Below are positions 1 through 6,021 of a stretch of DNA of 6,021 nucleotides, in pieces. The position numbers were made by a program, and so were the translations under genes. Under the pieces are notes generated by a model. That model did not search any database. It worked only from the letters and a program-made list of their open reading frames with translations, and had not been told where the DNA came from. Position 1 is the first letter of the stretch. Each line of letters opens with the position of its first letter. Origin of the DNA: Deltaproteobacteria bacterium (lineage in GTDB: Bacteria > Desulfobacterota > Desulfobacteria > Desulfobacterales > UBA11574); NCBI GenBank assembly GCA_019313025.1, contig JAFDCA010000421.1, positions 1 to 6,021 on the forward strand, given 5' to 3'.

Positions 1-1585
1 TTCTTTCCAGACAATATGGGATCAATGTTCCGGTTCAACCGATGTCAAAAGAGCAAAAAAGGTTCAGGAGTGAAAGGGAAAATCTGCTTGCCGTAAATAG
101 ACAGGCGATGGATTTTTTTCACAACAATCTGTTGAGAACTCCTTCAGGAAATCAGGCGATGCTATATCTCAAAAAGAGGGGAATCAACCAAGAGACGATG
201 GAAATATTTAAGCTTGGATACGCTCCAGAAGGGTGGAATAATATCAATATTTTTTTTCGAAAAAAGAGGATATCTCTCGATATTGTAGAAAAAGCCGGGT
301 TGATTATTAAAAGAGAAAAAAGGTGGGTTTTTACGATCGTTTCAGGAACCGAATAATATTTCCAATATTTAATGTGAACATGCATACGATAGGTTTCGGT
401 GGACGAGTATTGGGTGATGATTTGCCGAAATATCTGAACTCTCCGGAAACACCGATTTATAACAAAAGCGCTTCTTTATACGGTCTTCATCTCGCTAGGC
501 AAAAATGCAGGGAGACTGAAACAGTTTTTATTGTTGAAGGGTATTTTGATCTATTAACCATGCATCAGAACGGTATTCAAAACTCAGTTGCAACGTTGGG
601 AACGTCTATTACCACGGACCATGTTCATATCCTTAGAAACATTATCGGAAAAGATGGCCGTGTGGTGCTCGTTTTTGATTCGGATGATGCAGGTGTGAAA
701 GCTGCCCTGAGAAGCATAGGAATCTTTATAAATGCCGAAGTCGATGCTAAAATTATGCTTTTACCTTCAGGACATGATCCTGATTCATATCTTGTTGAAT
801 TTGGATACAAACCGTTTTTTGATATTGCCAAAAATGCAAAGAGCCTTATATCTTTTCTCATAGATGCTTTGATAGAAAAATACGGACTTTCCATTGAAGG
901 AAAAATCCGTGTGATTTCAGAGATGAGAGAAACACTGGCCTCCATTGATGACAGTGTTGCAAGATCCTTGTACATAAAGGAGCTTGCTGAACGCGTTGGG
1001 ATTGAAGAAACTGCTGTTTTAGAAAAGGTGAGAGAACTGTCTTTTCGAAATATAAGCAGTACCAAAAGGGATAAAACATCAAACAATGGGTCTGTTCGTA
1101 ATAACAGCAAAAACGGTTTTCAGAAATCAAACAAGAACAAATCGTTTCATGGTAAGTGGGCAAGACTGGAACGGCAGATTATTTCCATGATGCTTCAATT
1201 TCCGCCGGTTATACTCGAAGTCGGTAAGCGAAACATACTTGATCTTTTTGAGGACGCCCACTTAAAAGCGATTGGAAATATAATTTTGGCACATCAAGAT
1301 TCATCTGGTATAAAAATAGATGATATTATTAATTTAATTGATGACAACGAGGAAAGGGGTATTGTTGCTTCCATGGCATTTACAGAGAACAGGTGGGATG
1401 ATGATAGATGCCTCAACATTTTAAACCGGTTCGAGTCGATACACCATAGAAAAGAAAATACCTTGATAAATAAAATAAAAGAAGCTGAAAAAAACAATGA
1501 TCTTGAACTGCTTTCAAAACTGTTGAGTAAAAAACAAAAAATGGCAGTGCTATCTGAAAAAAAGAAGATGGCGTTATTGAAATAA
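1..1585 (+). CDS. dnaG: DNA primase DnaG, 5'-partial, with an apparent -1 frameshift
   Basis: Bacterial primase, which makes RNA primers at the replication fork with the DnaB helicase. The reading frame is open from base 3 and has no start here, so the first ~95 residues (CHC2 zinc finger) lie upstream. Codons from base 3 match the linker and N-terminal RNA-polymerase domain, including the conserved FKLGYAPEGW at 210-239. That frame would end at TAA 354-356, but the homology continues in the next frame with FYDRFRNRIIFPIF (329-370), so one base appears missing between 316 and 332. The Toprim domain follows: EGYFD at 536-550 (catalytic Glu) and FDSDDAG at 674-694 (metal-binding DxD). A basic Asn/Lys/Ser-rich linker (about 1060-1150) precedes a helical C-terminal helicase-binding domain. 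Joined, about 527 residues are visible and the full protein would be about 620, normal for DnaG. GTG 323 is not a credible start because it lies inside the domain and has no properly spaced ribosome site. rpoD follows after 37 nt. Confidence 0.93.
316..332 (+). other. Frame break in dnaG: indel, or -1 slippage site
   Basis: Homology leaves the frame of base 3 and resumes one base back. Three short runs could hold a lost base: A6 (316-321), G3 (325-327) and T5 (328-332). Adding one base to any of them restores an uninterrupted primase. The A run in frame reads GAA AAA AGG, giving the heptamer A_AAA_AGG at 317-323. The P-site AAA could re-pair after a -1 slip, but the A-site AGG would mismatch AAG, so this is poorer than the classical A_AAA_AAG. 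Bases 326-332 can pair weakly with 344-350 (four Watson-Crick pairs GGTT/AACC, then two G-U and one T-A), which is poor as a stimulatory structure. A sequencing or assembly error is the simplest explanation. Confidence 0.85.
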
Positions 1586-1607
1586 ACATAAAATCATATG
1601 GAGTATG

Positions 1608-1614
1608 TAGGAGG
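1608..1614 (+). promoter_or_regulatory. Shine-Dalgarno sequence of rpoD
   Basis: TAGGAGG lies 8 nt before ATG 1623. It is a near-perfect anti-16S match and fixes the rpoD start. It is the strongest ribosome site in the window. The short 37-nt gap after dnaG suggests rpoD is at least partly cotranscribed with dnaG. Confidence 0.85.
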
Positions 1615-1622
1615 CTATATAT

Positions 1623-3386
1623 ATGGCAAAAAAGGCCGCTACAAAAACGAATAAAAGCAAAGATATTACAAAAAAAACGCTGGACAAGCTTATTTCAAAA
1701 GGAAAAAAGAAGGGATTTCTAACTTATGATGAGATAAACAAAGCGCTTCCTGATGAAACGCTTTCACTGGAGGAAATTGATGAAACCCTTATCATGTTAA
1801 ATGATCTTGATATCGAAATCATTGATGAAAAAAAGAACAAACTAGCTCGAGCAAAAAAGGTTAAAGTACCCGCGGCCCCCGCACCTGATTTTGGCTCGGT
1901 AACTGATCCCGTCAAAATGTATTTACGTGAGATGGGGCTGGTCACTCTCTTAAGCAGGGAAGGCGAGGTTGTTATTGCCAAGGAGATAGAAGCAGGTGAA
2001 CAAGAGGTTTTAAAAGCCCTGGTAGATACAAACATTGCAGTAGAATGCATTTTAGGACTTGGATATCAAATAGAAAACAAAGATATACGGCTGAAACAGG
2101 TATTAAGAGATGTTAGAGATATGGACGAGGCCGGTGCATTTATTGACGAAACGATCCAGATCGAAAGGTTTTTGGAGACCATACAGGCCATAAAAGCTAT
2201 TCATGAAGAAAATAAAGAATATCGGGAGAAACTTTTTGCATCAAACCTAAAATCCGATGAACAGCGTCGTATCAGAAGGTGCATCACTCGTAGGAATAAT
2301 AAAATATTTGGTTTGCTTAAGGAATGGCGTTTTGAAAGTGGGGTGATCGATAGGATTGAGAAAGTTGTCAGGGAAAACATTGAGTGGTTCGATTCAATGA
2401 ATAAGATAATTGTAATGTGTGCCGATTCCCTTGCCGTATCGGTTACGGAACTTCGAGCCAATTTAACGACCAAGACGAAGTTCACTCGGTGGGTCTCTTC
2501 ACGTTGTGACCTTTCCAAGGAAGAAGGTGCCTTGCTTTTTGCCGAATTGAAGACAATAAAAGACCAAATTACCGATCGGGAGTATACGTTTAAGGCCAAG
2601 AATCGATCTTTGAAAAGGATCATGTCAAGTGTTGATGAAGGGCGTTTTAGAGCCAAACTTGCGAAAAGTGAACTGACAAAGGCCAATTTACGACTGGTTG
2701 TCAGTATTGCCAAAAAATACACCAATCGAGGTTTACAATTTTTAGATTTGATCCAAGAGGGAAATATCGGTCTAATGAAAGCTGTTGACAAATTTGAATA
2801 TAGGCGTGGTTATAAATTTAGCACATATGCAACATGGTGGATTCGACAGGCCATAACGAGGGCAATTGCTGATCAAGCAAGAACCATTCGAATCCCTGTT
2901 CATATGATTGAAACAATTAACAAGCTTATTCGTACATCCAGGTATTTGGTACAGGAACTTGGACGAGAGCCGACGCCCGAGGAAATATCGGAAAAAATGG
3001 AAATTCCGTTATCCAAAGTTCGAAAAGTCTTAAAAATTGCACGAGAGCCTATTTCTCTGGAAACGCCTATTGGTGAAGAAGAAGATAGTCATCTCGGCGA
3101 CTTTATCGAAGATAAAAAGTTTATGTTGCCCTCAGATGCAGCCGTCAGTCTAAATCTTGCTGAGCAGACAAGAAAAGTTCTTGCGACCTTAACCCCTCGT
3201 GAGGAAAAAGTGCTGCGAATGCGATTCGGAATCGGTGAAAAGGCGGATCATACACTCGAAGAAGTTGGACAGGACTTTGCTGTAACACGCGAAAGGATTA
3301 GACAGATAGAAGCTAAAGCGTTGAGAAAGCTCAGGCATCCCACGAGAAGCCGAAAACTGAAAAGTTTTATCGAGCAGACTCAATAA
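1623..3386 (+). CDS. rpoD: RNA polymerase primary sigma factor RpoD (sigma-70)
   Basis: Housekeeping sigma factor that directs core RNA polymerase to -10/-35 promoters. It is complete at 587 aa, within the usual proteobacterial range. Region 1.1 (about 1-80) starts with a Lys-rich stretch and has the [13 protein letters not shown] motif. Region 1.2 is at about 94-127 ([11 protein letters not shown]). A long non-conserved spacer runs from about 128 to 350. Region 2 (about 351-425) contains [29 protein letters not shown] and [14 protein letters not shown], which are the core-binding, -10 recognition and melting elements. Region 3 is at about 426-505. Region 4 (about 519-587) has [15 protein letters not shown] and the helix-turn-helix [18 protein letters not shown] that reads the -35 box. 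The full set of regions, including 1.1, marks the primary sigma rather than RpoS or RpoH. It follows dnaG as in the macromolecular-synthesis operon. No rho-independent terminator follows, only an AT-only hairpin and a T7 run at 3410-3416, so readthrough into the tRNA is possible. Confidence 0.98.
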   Translation: MAKKAATKTNKSKDITKKTLDKLISKGKKKGFLTYDEINKALPDETLSLEEIDETLIMLNDLDIEIIDEKKNKLARAKKVKVPAAPAPDFGSVTDPVKMYLREMGLVTLLSREGEVVIAKEIEAGEQEVLKALVDTNIAVECILGLGYQIENKDIRLKQVLRDVRDMDEAGAFIDETIQIERFLETIQAIKAIHEENKEYREKLFASNLKSDEQRRIRRCITRRNNKIFGLLKEWRFESGVIDRIEKVVRENIEWFDSMNKIIVMCADSLAVSVTELRANLTTKTKFTRWVSSRCDLSKEEGALLFAELKTIKDQITDREYTFKAKNRSLKRIMSSVDEGRFRAKLAKSELTKANLRLVVSIAKKYTNRGLQFLDLIQEGNIGLMKAVDKFEYRRGYKFSTYATWWIRQAITRAIADQARTIRIPVHMIETINKLIRTSRYLVQELGREPTPEEISEKMEIPLSKVRKVLKIAREPISLETPIGEEEDSHLGDFIEDKKFMLPSDAAVSLNLAEQTRKVLATLTPREEKVLRMRFGIGEKADHTLEEVGQDFAVTRERIRQIEAKALRKLRHPTRSRKLKSFIEQTQ

Positions 3387-3441
3387 TTTTATGATAAATT
3401 AGGCCGTGATTTTTTTCGTAGCTCTAATACCGCGTAAGCGC

Positions 3442-3447
3442 TTGACA
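3442..3447 (+). promoter_or_regulatory. Possible -35 box of a tRNA promoter
   Basis: A perfect TTGACA lies 47 nt upstream of the tRNA, in the rpoD-tRNA gap. No convincing -10 hexamer sits at 16-18 nt; TAGGTA at 3465-3470 is poor. A separate TATATT at 3480-3485 would place a start near 3492, just before the tRNA, but lacks a good -35. A promoter here is plausible, but its exact form is unresolved. Confidence 0.35.
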
Positions 3448-3494
3448 AAGTCCTTTTTAGGAATTAGGTAAATAGGCTCTATATTTGGATGTCT

Positions 3495-3567
3495 GGGCCC
3501 ATAGCTCAGCTGGCAGAGCCACCGGCTCATAACCGGTAGGTCCCTGGTTCGATCCCAGGTGGGCCCA
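3495..3567 (+). tRNA. tRNA with CAU anticodon (elongator Met or Ile2)
   Basis: A 73-nt cloverleaf folds completely. The acceptor is GGGCCCA (3495-3501) with TGGGCCC (3560-3566) and discriminator A3567. The D stem is GCTC/GAGC (3504-3507, 3516-3519). The anticodon stem is ACCGG/CCGGT (3521-3525, 3533-3537) around loop CTCATAA, with CAT at 3528-3530. The T stem is CCTGG/CCAGG (3543-3547, 3555-3559) with loop TTCGATC. CCA is not encoded: TCA follows the discriminator, so the end must be added by the CCA-adding enzyme. It is not initiator tRNA, because the 1-72 pair is G-C. The C4-G69 and C5-G68 acceptor pairs are those recognised by TilS in E. coli Ile2, so lysidine-modified Ile2 is a serious alternative to elongator Met. 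RNase P, whose RNA is encoded at the window end, would process its 5' end. Confidence 0.95.
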
Positions 3568-3593
3568 TCAATTTGAAAGTAAAGAAACGAGGG

Positions 3594-3610
3594 GTTACAA
3601 TCGTTACAAT
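3594..3610 (+). repeat. Short tandem repeat, two 8-bp copies
   Basis: GTTACAAT occurs at 3594-3601 and again at 3603-3610, separated by one C, giving a 9-bp period. It lies 26 nt past the tRNA. Two copies this short may be chance or a simple duplication. No function can be assigned. Confidence 0.5.
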
Positions 3611-3733
3611 GACAATCCATCCGAGCATAATTTTATGGGATAGACCTGTTAATAACATGAGCCATAACATTACTCAACCACATGCCCTTCGGTATTGTTT
3701 TTGACTTATGGGAGTTAAAAGATATGAGGTATT

Positions 3734-3768
3734 AAAAGCGTGGTTATGACAATAACCACGCTTTTTTT
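3734..3768 (+). terminator. Strong rho-independent terminator
   Basis: An 11-bp perfect stem pairs AGCGTGGTTAT (3737-3747) with its complement at 3752-3762, with loop GACA (3748-3751). T7 follows at 3762-3768. Three upstream A residues (3734-3736) extend pairing into the T tract and make it potentially bidirectional. It ends transcription of the tRNA, and perhaps of dnaG-rpoD, and separates that block from the nif3-family gene. The 3568-3733 stretch before it holds no convincing gene. Confidence 0.93.
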
Positions 3769-3795
3769 ATTATAGATGGAATGATATTTTACAAT
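3767..3795 (+). promoter_or_regulatory. Possible promoter of the nif3-family gene
   Basis: TACAAT (3790-3795) matches the -10 consensus at 5 of 6 positions. TTATTA (3767-3772), 17 nt upstream, is a weak -35 (3 of 6) that overlaps the end of the terminator T tract. Initiation would be near 3802, giving a leader of about 54 nt. A promoter is expected here because a strong terminator lies immediately upstream. The specific boxes are uncertain. Confidence 0.35.
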
Positions 3796-3855
3796 TAACA
3801 TAGAAAAATTAAGTGTGGTGTCCGCGGGAGTTTATTTTCCAATGAACACCTTAAA

Positions 3856-4992
3856 ATGAGTTGGTATGAAAAGATGAAAGCAACGATCGCTGATATTATC
3901 GAAGTCATGGAATCATTTGCTCCAAGCTGGCTTGCCGAAGAATGGGATAATGTTGGACTACAGATTGGAGATAAAAACTGGCCGGTTCAGACGATACGGG
4001 TTGCCCTGGACCCAACCCTTGATGTTGTTAAAGACGCATGCAGAAACGGTATTGATCTTTTAATTACACACCATCCTTTGATATTTCGTCCCATAAAATC
4101 GATCAATTTTAGCGATCCTCTGGGTTCTATCATTCAGATGGCGTCTGAGCACCGTATGGCAATATTTTCAGCCCACACCAATCTTGACAACGCAAAGGAT
4201 GGTCTTAATGATGTCTTGGCTCGTCGTTTAGGGCTCAGAAATTTAAAAGTTTTGGGACATGCCCAAAAAAATGAAATGTTTAAACTGGTAACATATGTCC
4301 CGGTGGCGTATGAACAGGATGTTGTCACTTCATTTTTTGAAACAAAGGCTGGCAATATCGGTTCGTATAGTTGTTGTTCTTTTAGAAGTAAAGGTAAAGG
4401 TACCTTCAAGCCTGGACCTTTGTCCAAACCAATATTGGGTAATATCGGCGAAATATCCCATACCGATGAAGTCAGAATCGAAACTGTTGTGCGAAAAAAT
4501 GATTTAACCAATGTCATTGATCATTTGAGGAAAAACCATCCTTATGAGACAATGGCATACGATGTTTATCCGCTATTAACACCAGAAGACACAATAGGTT
4601 CCGGGCGTATCGGAAACCTTGTTAAAAGCGTAAATCTTACGTCTTTTGCTAAGGCAATTAAAAAAAAATTGAGCCTTGATCACGTCAAGGTTGCAGGAAA
4701 TCCTGATTTGATTATAAAAACCGTTGCTGTTTGTTCCGGGAGTGGTTCAAGTTTTATGAATCATTTTATAACATCCGGAGCCCAAGTTTTTGTTAGCGGA
4801 GATTTAGGATACCATGACGCCAGAACGGCAGAAGATAACAATTTAGGACTTATCGACGTCGGACATTTTGCATCAGAGCATTTAATTGTTGATGTGCTTG
4901 CGAATCTGCTTGATGAGCGCCTGGCTGAAACAGGAATCAATATAACAATCGAAGCATATAAACTTGAAAAGGAGCCATTTGTGGTATTATAA
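3856..4992 (+). CDS. Nif3-like dinuclear metal center protein (DUF34, YqfO type)
   Basis: A 378-aa member of the near-universal Nif3/DUF34 family, often labelled GTP cyclohydrolase 1 type 2. That label comes from limited data, and the cellular role is not settled. Family landmarks are in order: EEWDNVGLQIGD (28-39); THHPLIF (71-77) with metal ligands H72 and H73; SAHTNLD (105-111) with H107 and D111; and DVGHFASEH (334-342) with ligands H337 and E341. Between the two halves of the metal domain is the extra ~130-residue PII/CutA-like insert seen in Bacillus YqfO, including GTFKPGPLSKPILGNIGE (182-199). The length fits that long subtype. These proteins are cytosolic and assemble into toroidal hexamers. 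The start is uncertain: ATG 3856 lacks a good ribosome site, and ATG 3874 gives MKATIADIIEVME, closer to typical family N-termini. The zinc-ribbon gene follows after 116 nt, a common pairing in bacteria. Confidence 0.93.
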   Translation: MSWYEKMKATIADIIEVMESFAPSWLAEEWDNVGLQIGDKNWPVQTIRVALDPTLDVVKDACRNGIDLLITHHPLIFRPIKSINFSDPLGSIIQMASEHRMAIFSAHTNLDNAKDGLNDVLARRLGLRNLKVLGHAQKNEMFKLVTYVPVAYEQDVVTSFFETKAGNIGSYSCCSFRSKGKGTFKPGPLSKPILGNIGEISHTDEVRIETVVRKNDLTNVIDHLRKNHPYETMAYDVYPLLTPEDTIGSGRIGNLVKSVNLTSFAKAIKKKLSLDHVKVAGNPDLIIKTVAVCSGSGSSFMNHFITSGAQVFVSGDLGYHDARTAEDNNLGLIDVGHFASEHLIVDVLANLLDERLAETGINITIEAYKLEKEPFVVL

Positions 4993-5007
4993 TAGTGTAT
5001 CATCCGC

Positions 5008-5030
5008 ATAACTTCGAGTTATTTTGTTTT
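5008..5030 (+). terminator. Weak terminator-like hairpin after the nif3-family gene
   Basis: ATAACT (5008-5013) and AGTTAT (5017-5022) form an inverted repeat around TCG, followed by TTTGTTTT. The stem has a single G-C pair and a very tight loop, so it would be an inefficient terminator at best. It may be chance in AT-rich intergenic DNA. Confidence 0.25.
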
Positions 5031-5108
5031 ATGATAAGGGAGTAGAAATTTGAGTAGACAAATACTAGTTTTCAACAGTTAATGGACAGATAAATGGTGT
5101 AAAACGAC

Positions 5109-5819
5109 ATGAAGGATCAGATTAAAGTATTGGTGAAACTACAGCATATCGATACAGAAACCGTAAGAATTAAATCAACATTGAATGATGTATCAAAAAA
5201 ACTGGAAAATCTTGATTACAGTATCAAAGAAATCGAAGAAACCATAAAAGACCAAGAGTCTGTTCTTAATGAATTGAAAAAACAATATCGGGACTATGAA
5301 TCTGATGTTAAAATGAACCTTGCTAAAAATAAAAAAAGCCAAGATAAGCTTAGATCAGTAAAAACAAACAAAGAATATCAGTCATTGTTAAAAGAAATTG
5401 AAGATGTTAAGTCAAAAAACTCTTCGATTGAAGATAAAATGATAGAATGTTTGGACCGTATGGATGAAACAGAGGAAATTATTAGAAAAAAGAAGGATGA
5501 ATATTTACTTTTTTCTGATCGCATAAAAATTGAAAAAGAAAACATAGAACGCGAAGCAGGAATTGACAAAAAGAAGCTTGAAGAACTTAATGTAAGCAAA
5601 GAAAGGGTCTCCGATCTTATTGATATTCAATTATTTAAAAAGTATTGTGTGGTAAAAGAACAACATCAAGGGGGTCTTGCTGTTGTACCGGTAAAGGACG
5701 CTGTATGCCATGGATGTAATGTGAATCTTCCGCCACAGCTTTACAATGAGCTTTTTCGATATGACAGCCTTAAATTTTGTCCCAATTGCCACAGGATAAT
5801 ATATTTGAAAGAAGAGTGA
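5109..5819 (+). CDS. Coiled-coil C4-type zinc-ribbon protein (CT398/HP0958-like)
   Basis: A 236-aa protein in two parts. Residues 1 to about 178 are highly charged and heptad-like, forming a long helical coiled-coil hairpin. They include the family-typical SVKTNKEYQSLLKEIEDVK (83-101). The C-terminal zinc ribbon has two CxxC knuckles: C200/C203 (CHGC) and C224/C227 (CPNC), 20 residues apart, with NLPPQLYNELF between. This is the zf-RING_7/DUF164 architecture. Characterised relatives bind sigma-54: H. pylori HP0958 (FlgZ) and Chlamydia CT398. The role here is unknown. No signal peptide or membrane segment is seen, so it should be cytosolic. ATG 5109 is the only usable start: upstream in-frame ATGs at 5082 and 5094 run quickly into stops, and the N-terminus fits the family. 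Its ribosome site is weak. It sits between the nif3-family gene and rnpB, a recurrent bacterial neighbourhood. Confidence 0.92.
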   Translation: MKDQIKVLVKLQHIDTETVRIKSTLNDVSKKLENLDYSIKEIEETIKDQESVLNELKKQYRDYESDVKMNLAKNKKSQDKLRSVKTNKEYQSLLKEIEDVKSKNSSIEDKMIECLDRMDETEEIIRKKKDEYLLFSDRIKIEKENIEREAGIDKKKLEELNVSKERVSDLIDIQLFKKYCVVKEQHQGGLAVVPVKDAVCHGCNVNLPPQLYNELFRYDSLKFCPNCHRIIYLKEE

Positions 5820-5868
5820 TTTATTTGCGAGCCGTCTCAAAAATGCACCTTAAGGAGAAGTACTTACA

Positions 5869-5898
5869 TTTAGAAGCAGTTAGAAAACCAAATACAAA
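5869..5898 (+). promoter_or_regulatory. Possible rnpB promoter
   Basis: TTTAGA (5869-5874, 4 of 6 consensus) is separated by 18 nt from TACAAA (5893-5898, 4 of 6). This predicts a start near 5905, matching where the RNase P RNA should begin. Both boxes are moderate matches, so position is the main support. Confidence 0.4.
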
Positions 5899-5907
5899 TC
5901 ACTACGG

Positions 5908-6021
5908 TTCGAGCCATCCAGACGGTCGCTGGATCAAGTAAATGATTCGGAGGAAAGTCCGAACACCACAGGGCAGGGTGCTCCATAACATGGAGTCGCG
6001 GCAACGTGAAGGAAAGTGCAA
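5908..6021 (+). ncRNA. rnpB: RNase P RNA (rnpB), 5' part, runs past the window end
   Basis: Catalytic RNA of ribonuclease P, which removes 5' leaders from precursor tRNAs such as the CAU tRNA in this window. It is recognised by conserved bacterial type A signatures in order: CCAGACGGTCGC (5918-5929; compare CCAGACAGTCGC in E. coli M1 RNA), the P4/CR-I core GAGGAAAGTCCGAAC (5950-5964), and AGGGCAGGGTG (5970-5980). P8 is a hairpin CTCCAT/ATGGAG (5981-5986, 5990-5995). P9 is closed by a GCAA tetraloop (5997-6008), and GGAAAGTGCAA (6011-6021) begins the next conserved block. P3 appears short (GATCA with TGATT, about 5932-5947). The 5' end is estimated from alignment to M1 RNA and may be off by several bases. 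The specificity domain is only partly present, and the 3' half with the partner strands of P1, P2 and P4 is missing. Confidence 0.95.

Noticed and set aside
625..1110. 161-codon minus-strand open frame inside dnaG
   Set aside because: It is antisense to Toprim and downstream primase coding sequence, is Ser/Leu-rich as expected of shadow frames, and has no recognisable domain.
323..1585. Separate gene starting at GTG 323
   Set aside because: The start falls inside the primase core domain and has no properly spaced ribosome site. It is the downstream part of the frame-broken dnaG.
2201..2791. 196-codon minus-strand open frame inside rpoD
   Set aside because: It is antisense to conserved sigma-factor coding sequence, shows no family resemblance, and is a shadow of the real gene.
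3384..3416. Terminator for rpoD (TAATTT/AAATTA inverted repeat and T7 run)
   Set aside because: The stem is all A-T, and the T run is separated from it by GGCCGTGA, so it is not a credible rho-independent terminator.
3399..3620. Minus-strand open frame of 73 codons across the tRNA
   Set aside because: Its core (GPTWDRTRDLPVMSRWLCQLSYGP) is just the antisense translation of the tRNA, a well-known kind of spurious protein entry.
3609..3704. 31-codon open frame between tRNA and terminator
   Set aside because: The only upstream ribosome-like site (GAGGGG, 3589-3594) is 14 nt away. The peptide has no recognisable features and no amino-acid bias suggesting an attenuator leader.
3701..3728. Promoter-like TTGACT with TATGAG 16 nt downstream
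   Set aside because: The start would fall at about 3735, inside the terminator stem, so it would not make a useful transcript. Probably a chance match.
5843..5941. 32-codon open frame running into rnpB
   Set aside because: It overlaps the conserved 5' part of the RNase P RNA by about 30 nt, so its tail is dictated by RNA conservation, and it lacks a well-placed ribosome site.

Overview
The window is about 6 kb of AT-rich bacterial chromosome carrying core housekeeping genes, all on the + strand. It looks like a Gram-negative deltaproteobacterium, most likely Desulfobacterota/Desulfobacterales-like. That guess rests on the gene order dnaG-rpoD and nif3-family/C4 zinc-ribbon/rnpB, the long spacer between RpoD regions 1.2 and 2, and the base composition. 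It is an inference, because no database comparison was possible.

Layout. Positions 1-1585 hold most of DNA primase (dnaG). Its N-terminal zinc-finger part lies upstream of the window, and its reading frame is broken by an apparent -1 shift between about 316 and 332. A 37-nt gap with a strong Shine-Dalgarno sequence leads to rpoD (1623-3386), an intact 587-aa primary sigma factor. After about 110 nt comes a CAU-anticodon tRNA (3495-3567), either elongator Met or lysidine-modified Ile2. A 166-nt trailer ends in a strong rho-independent terminator (3734-3768). A second transcription block then begins: a YqfO-type Nif3/DUF34 protein (3856-4992), a coiled-coil C4 zinc-ribbon protein of the CT398/HP0958 type (5109-5819), and the 5' part of RNase P RNA (rnpB, from about 5908 past the window end).

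How the genes relate. dnaG and rpoD form the replication/transcription-initiation part of the classical macromolecular-synthesis operon. The tRNA and rnpB belong to translation and RNA processing; RNase P makes tRNA 5' ends. The Nif3-family and zinc-ribbon proteins have no firmly established biochemical role.

The item most worth a second look is the dnaG frame break. It sits at A6/G3/T5 homopolymer runs, so it could be a sequence error, a real lesion, or recoding at an A_AAA_AGG slip site. I found no evidence of a mobile element, defence system, CRISPR array or other previously undescribed system; this is mostly an ordinary core region with a few small intergenic oddities.
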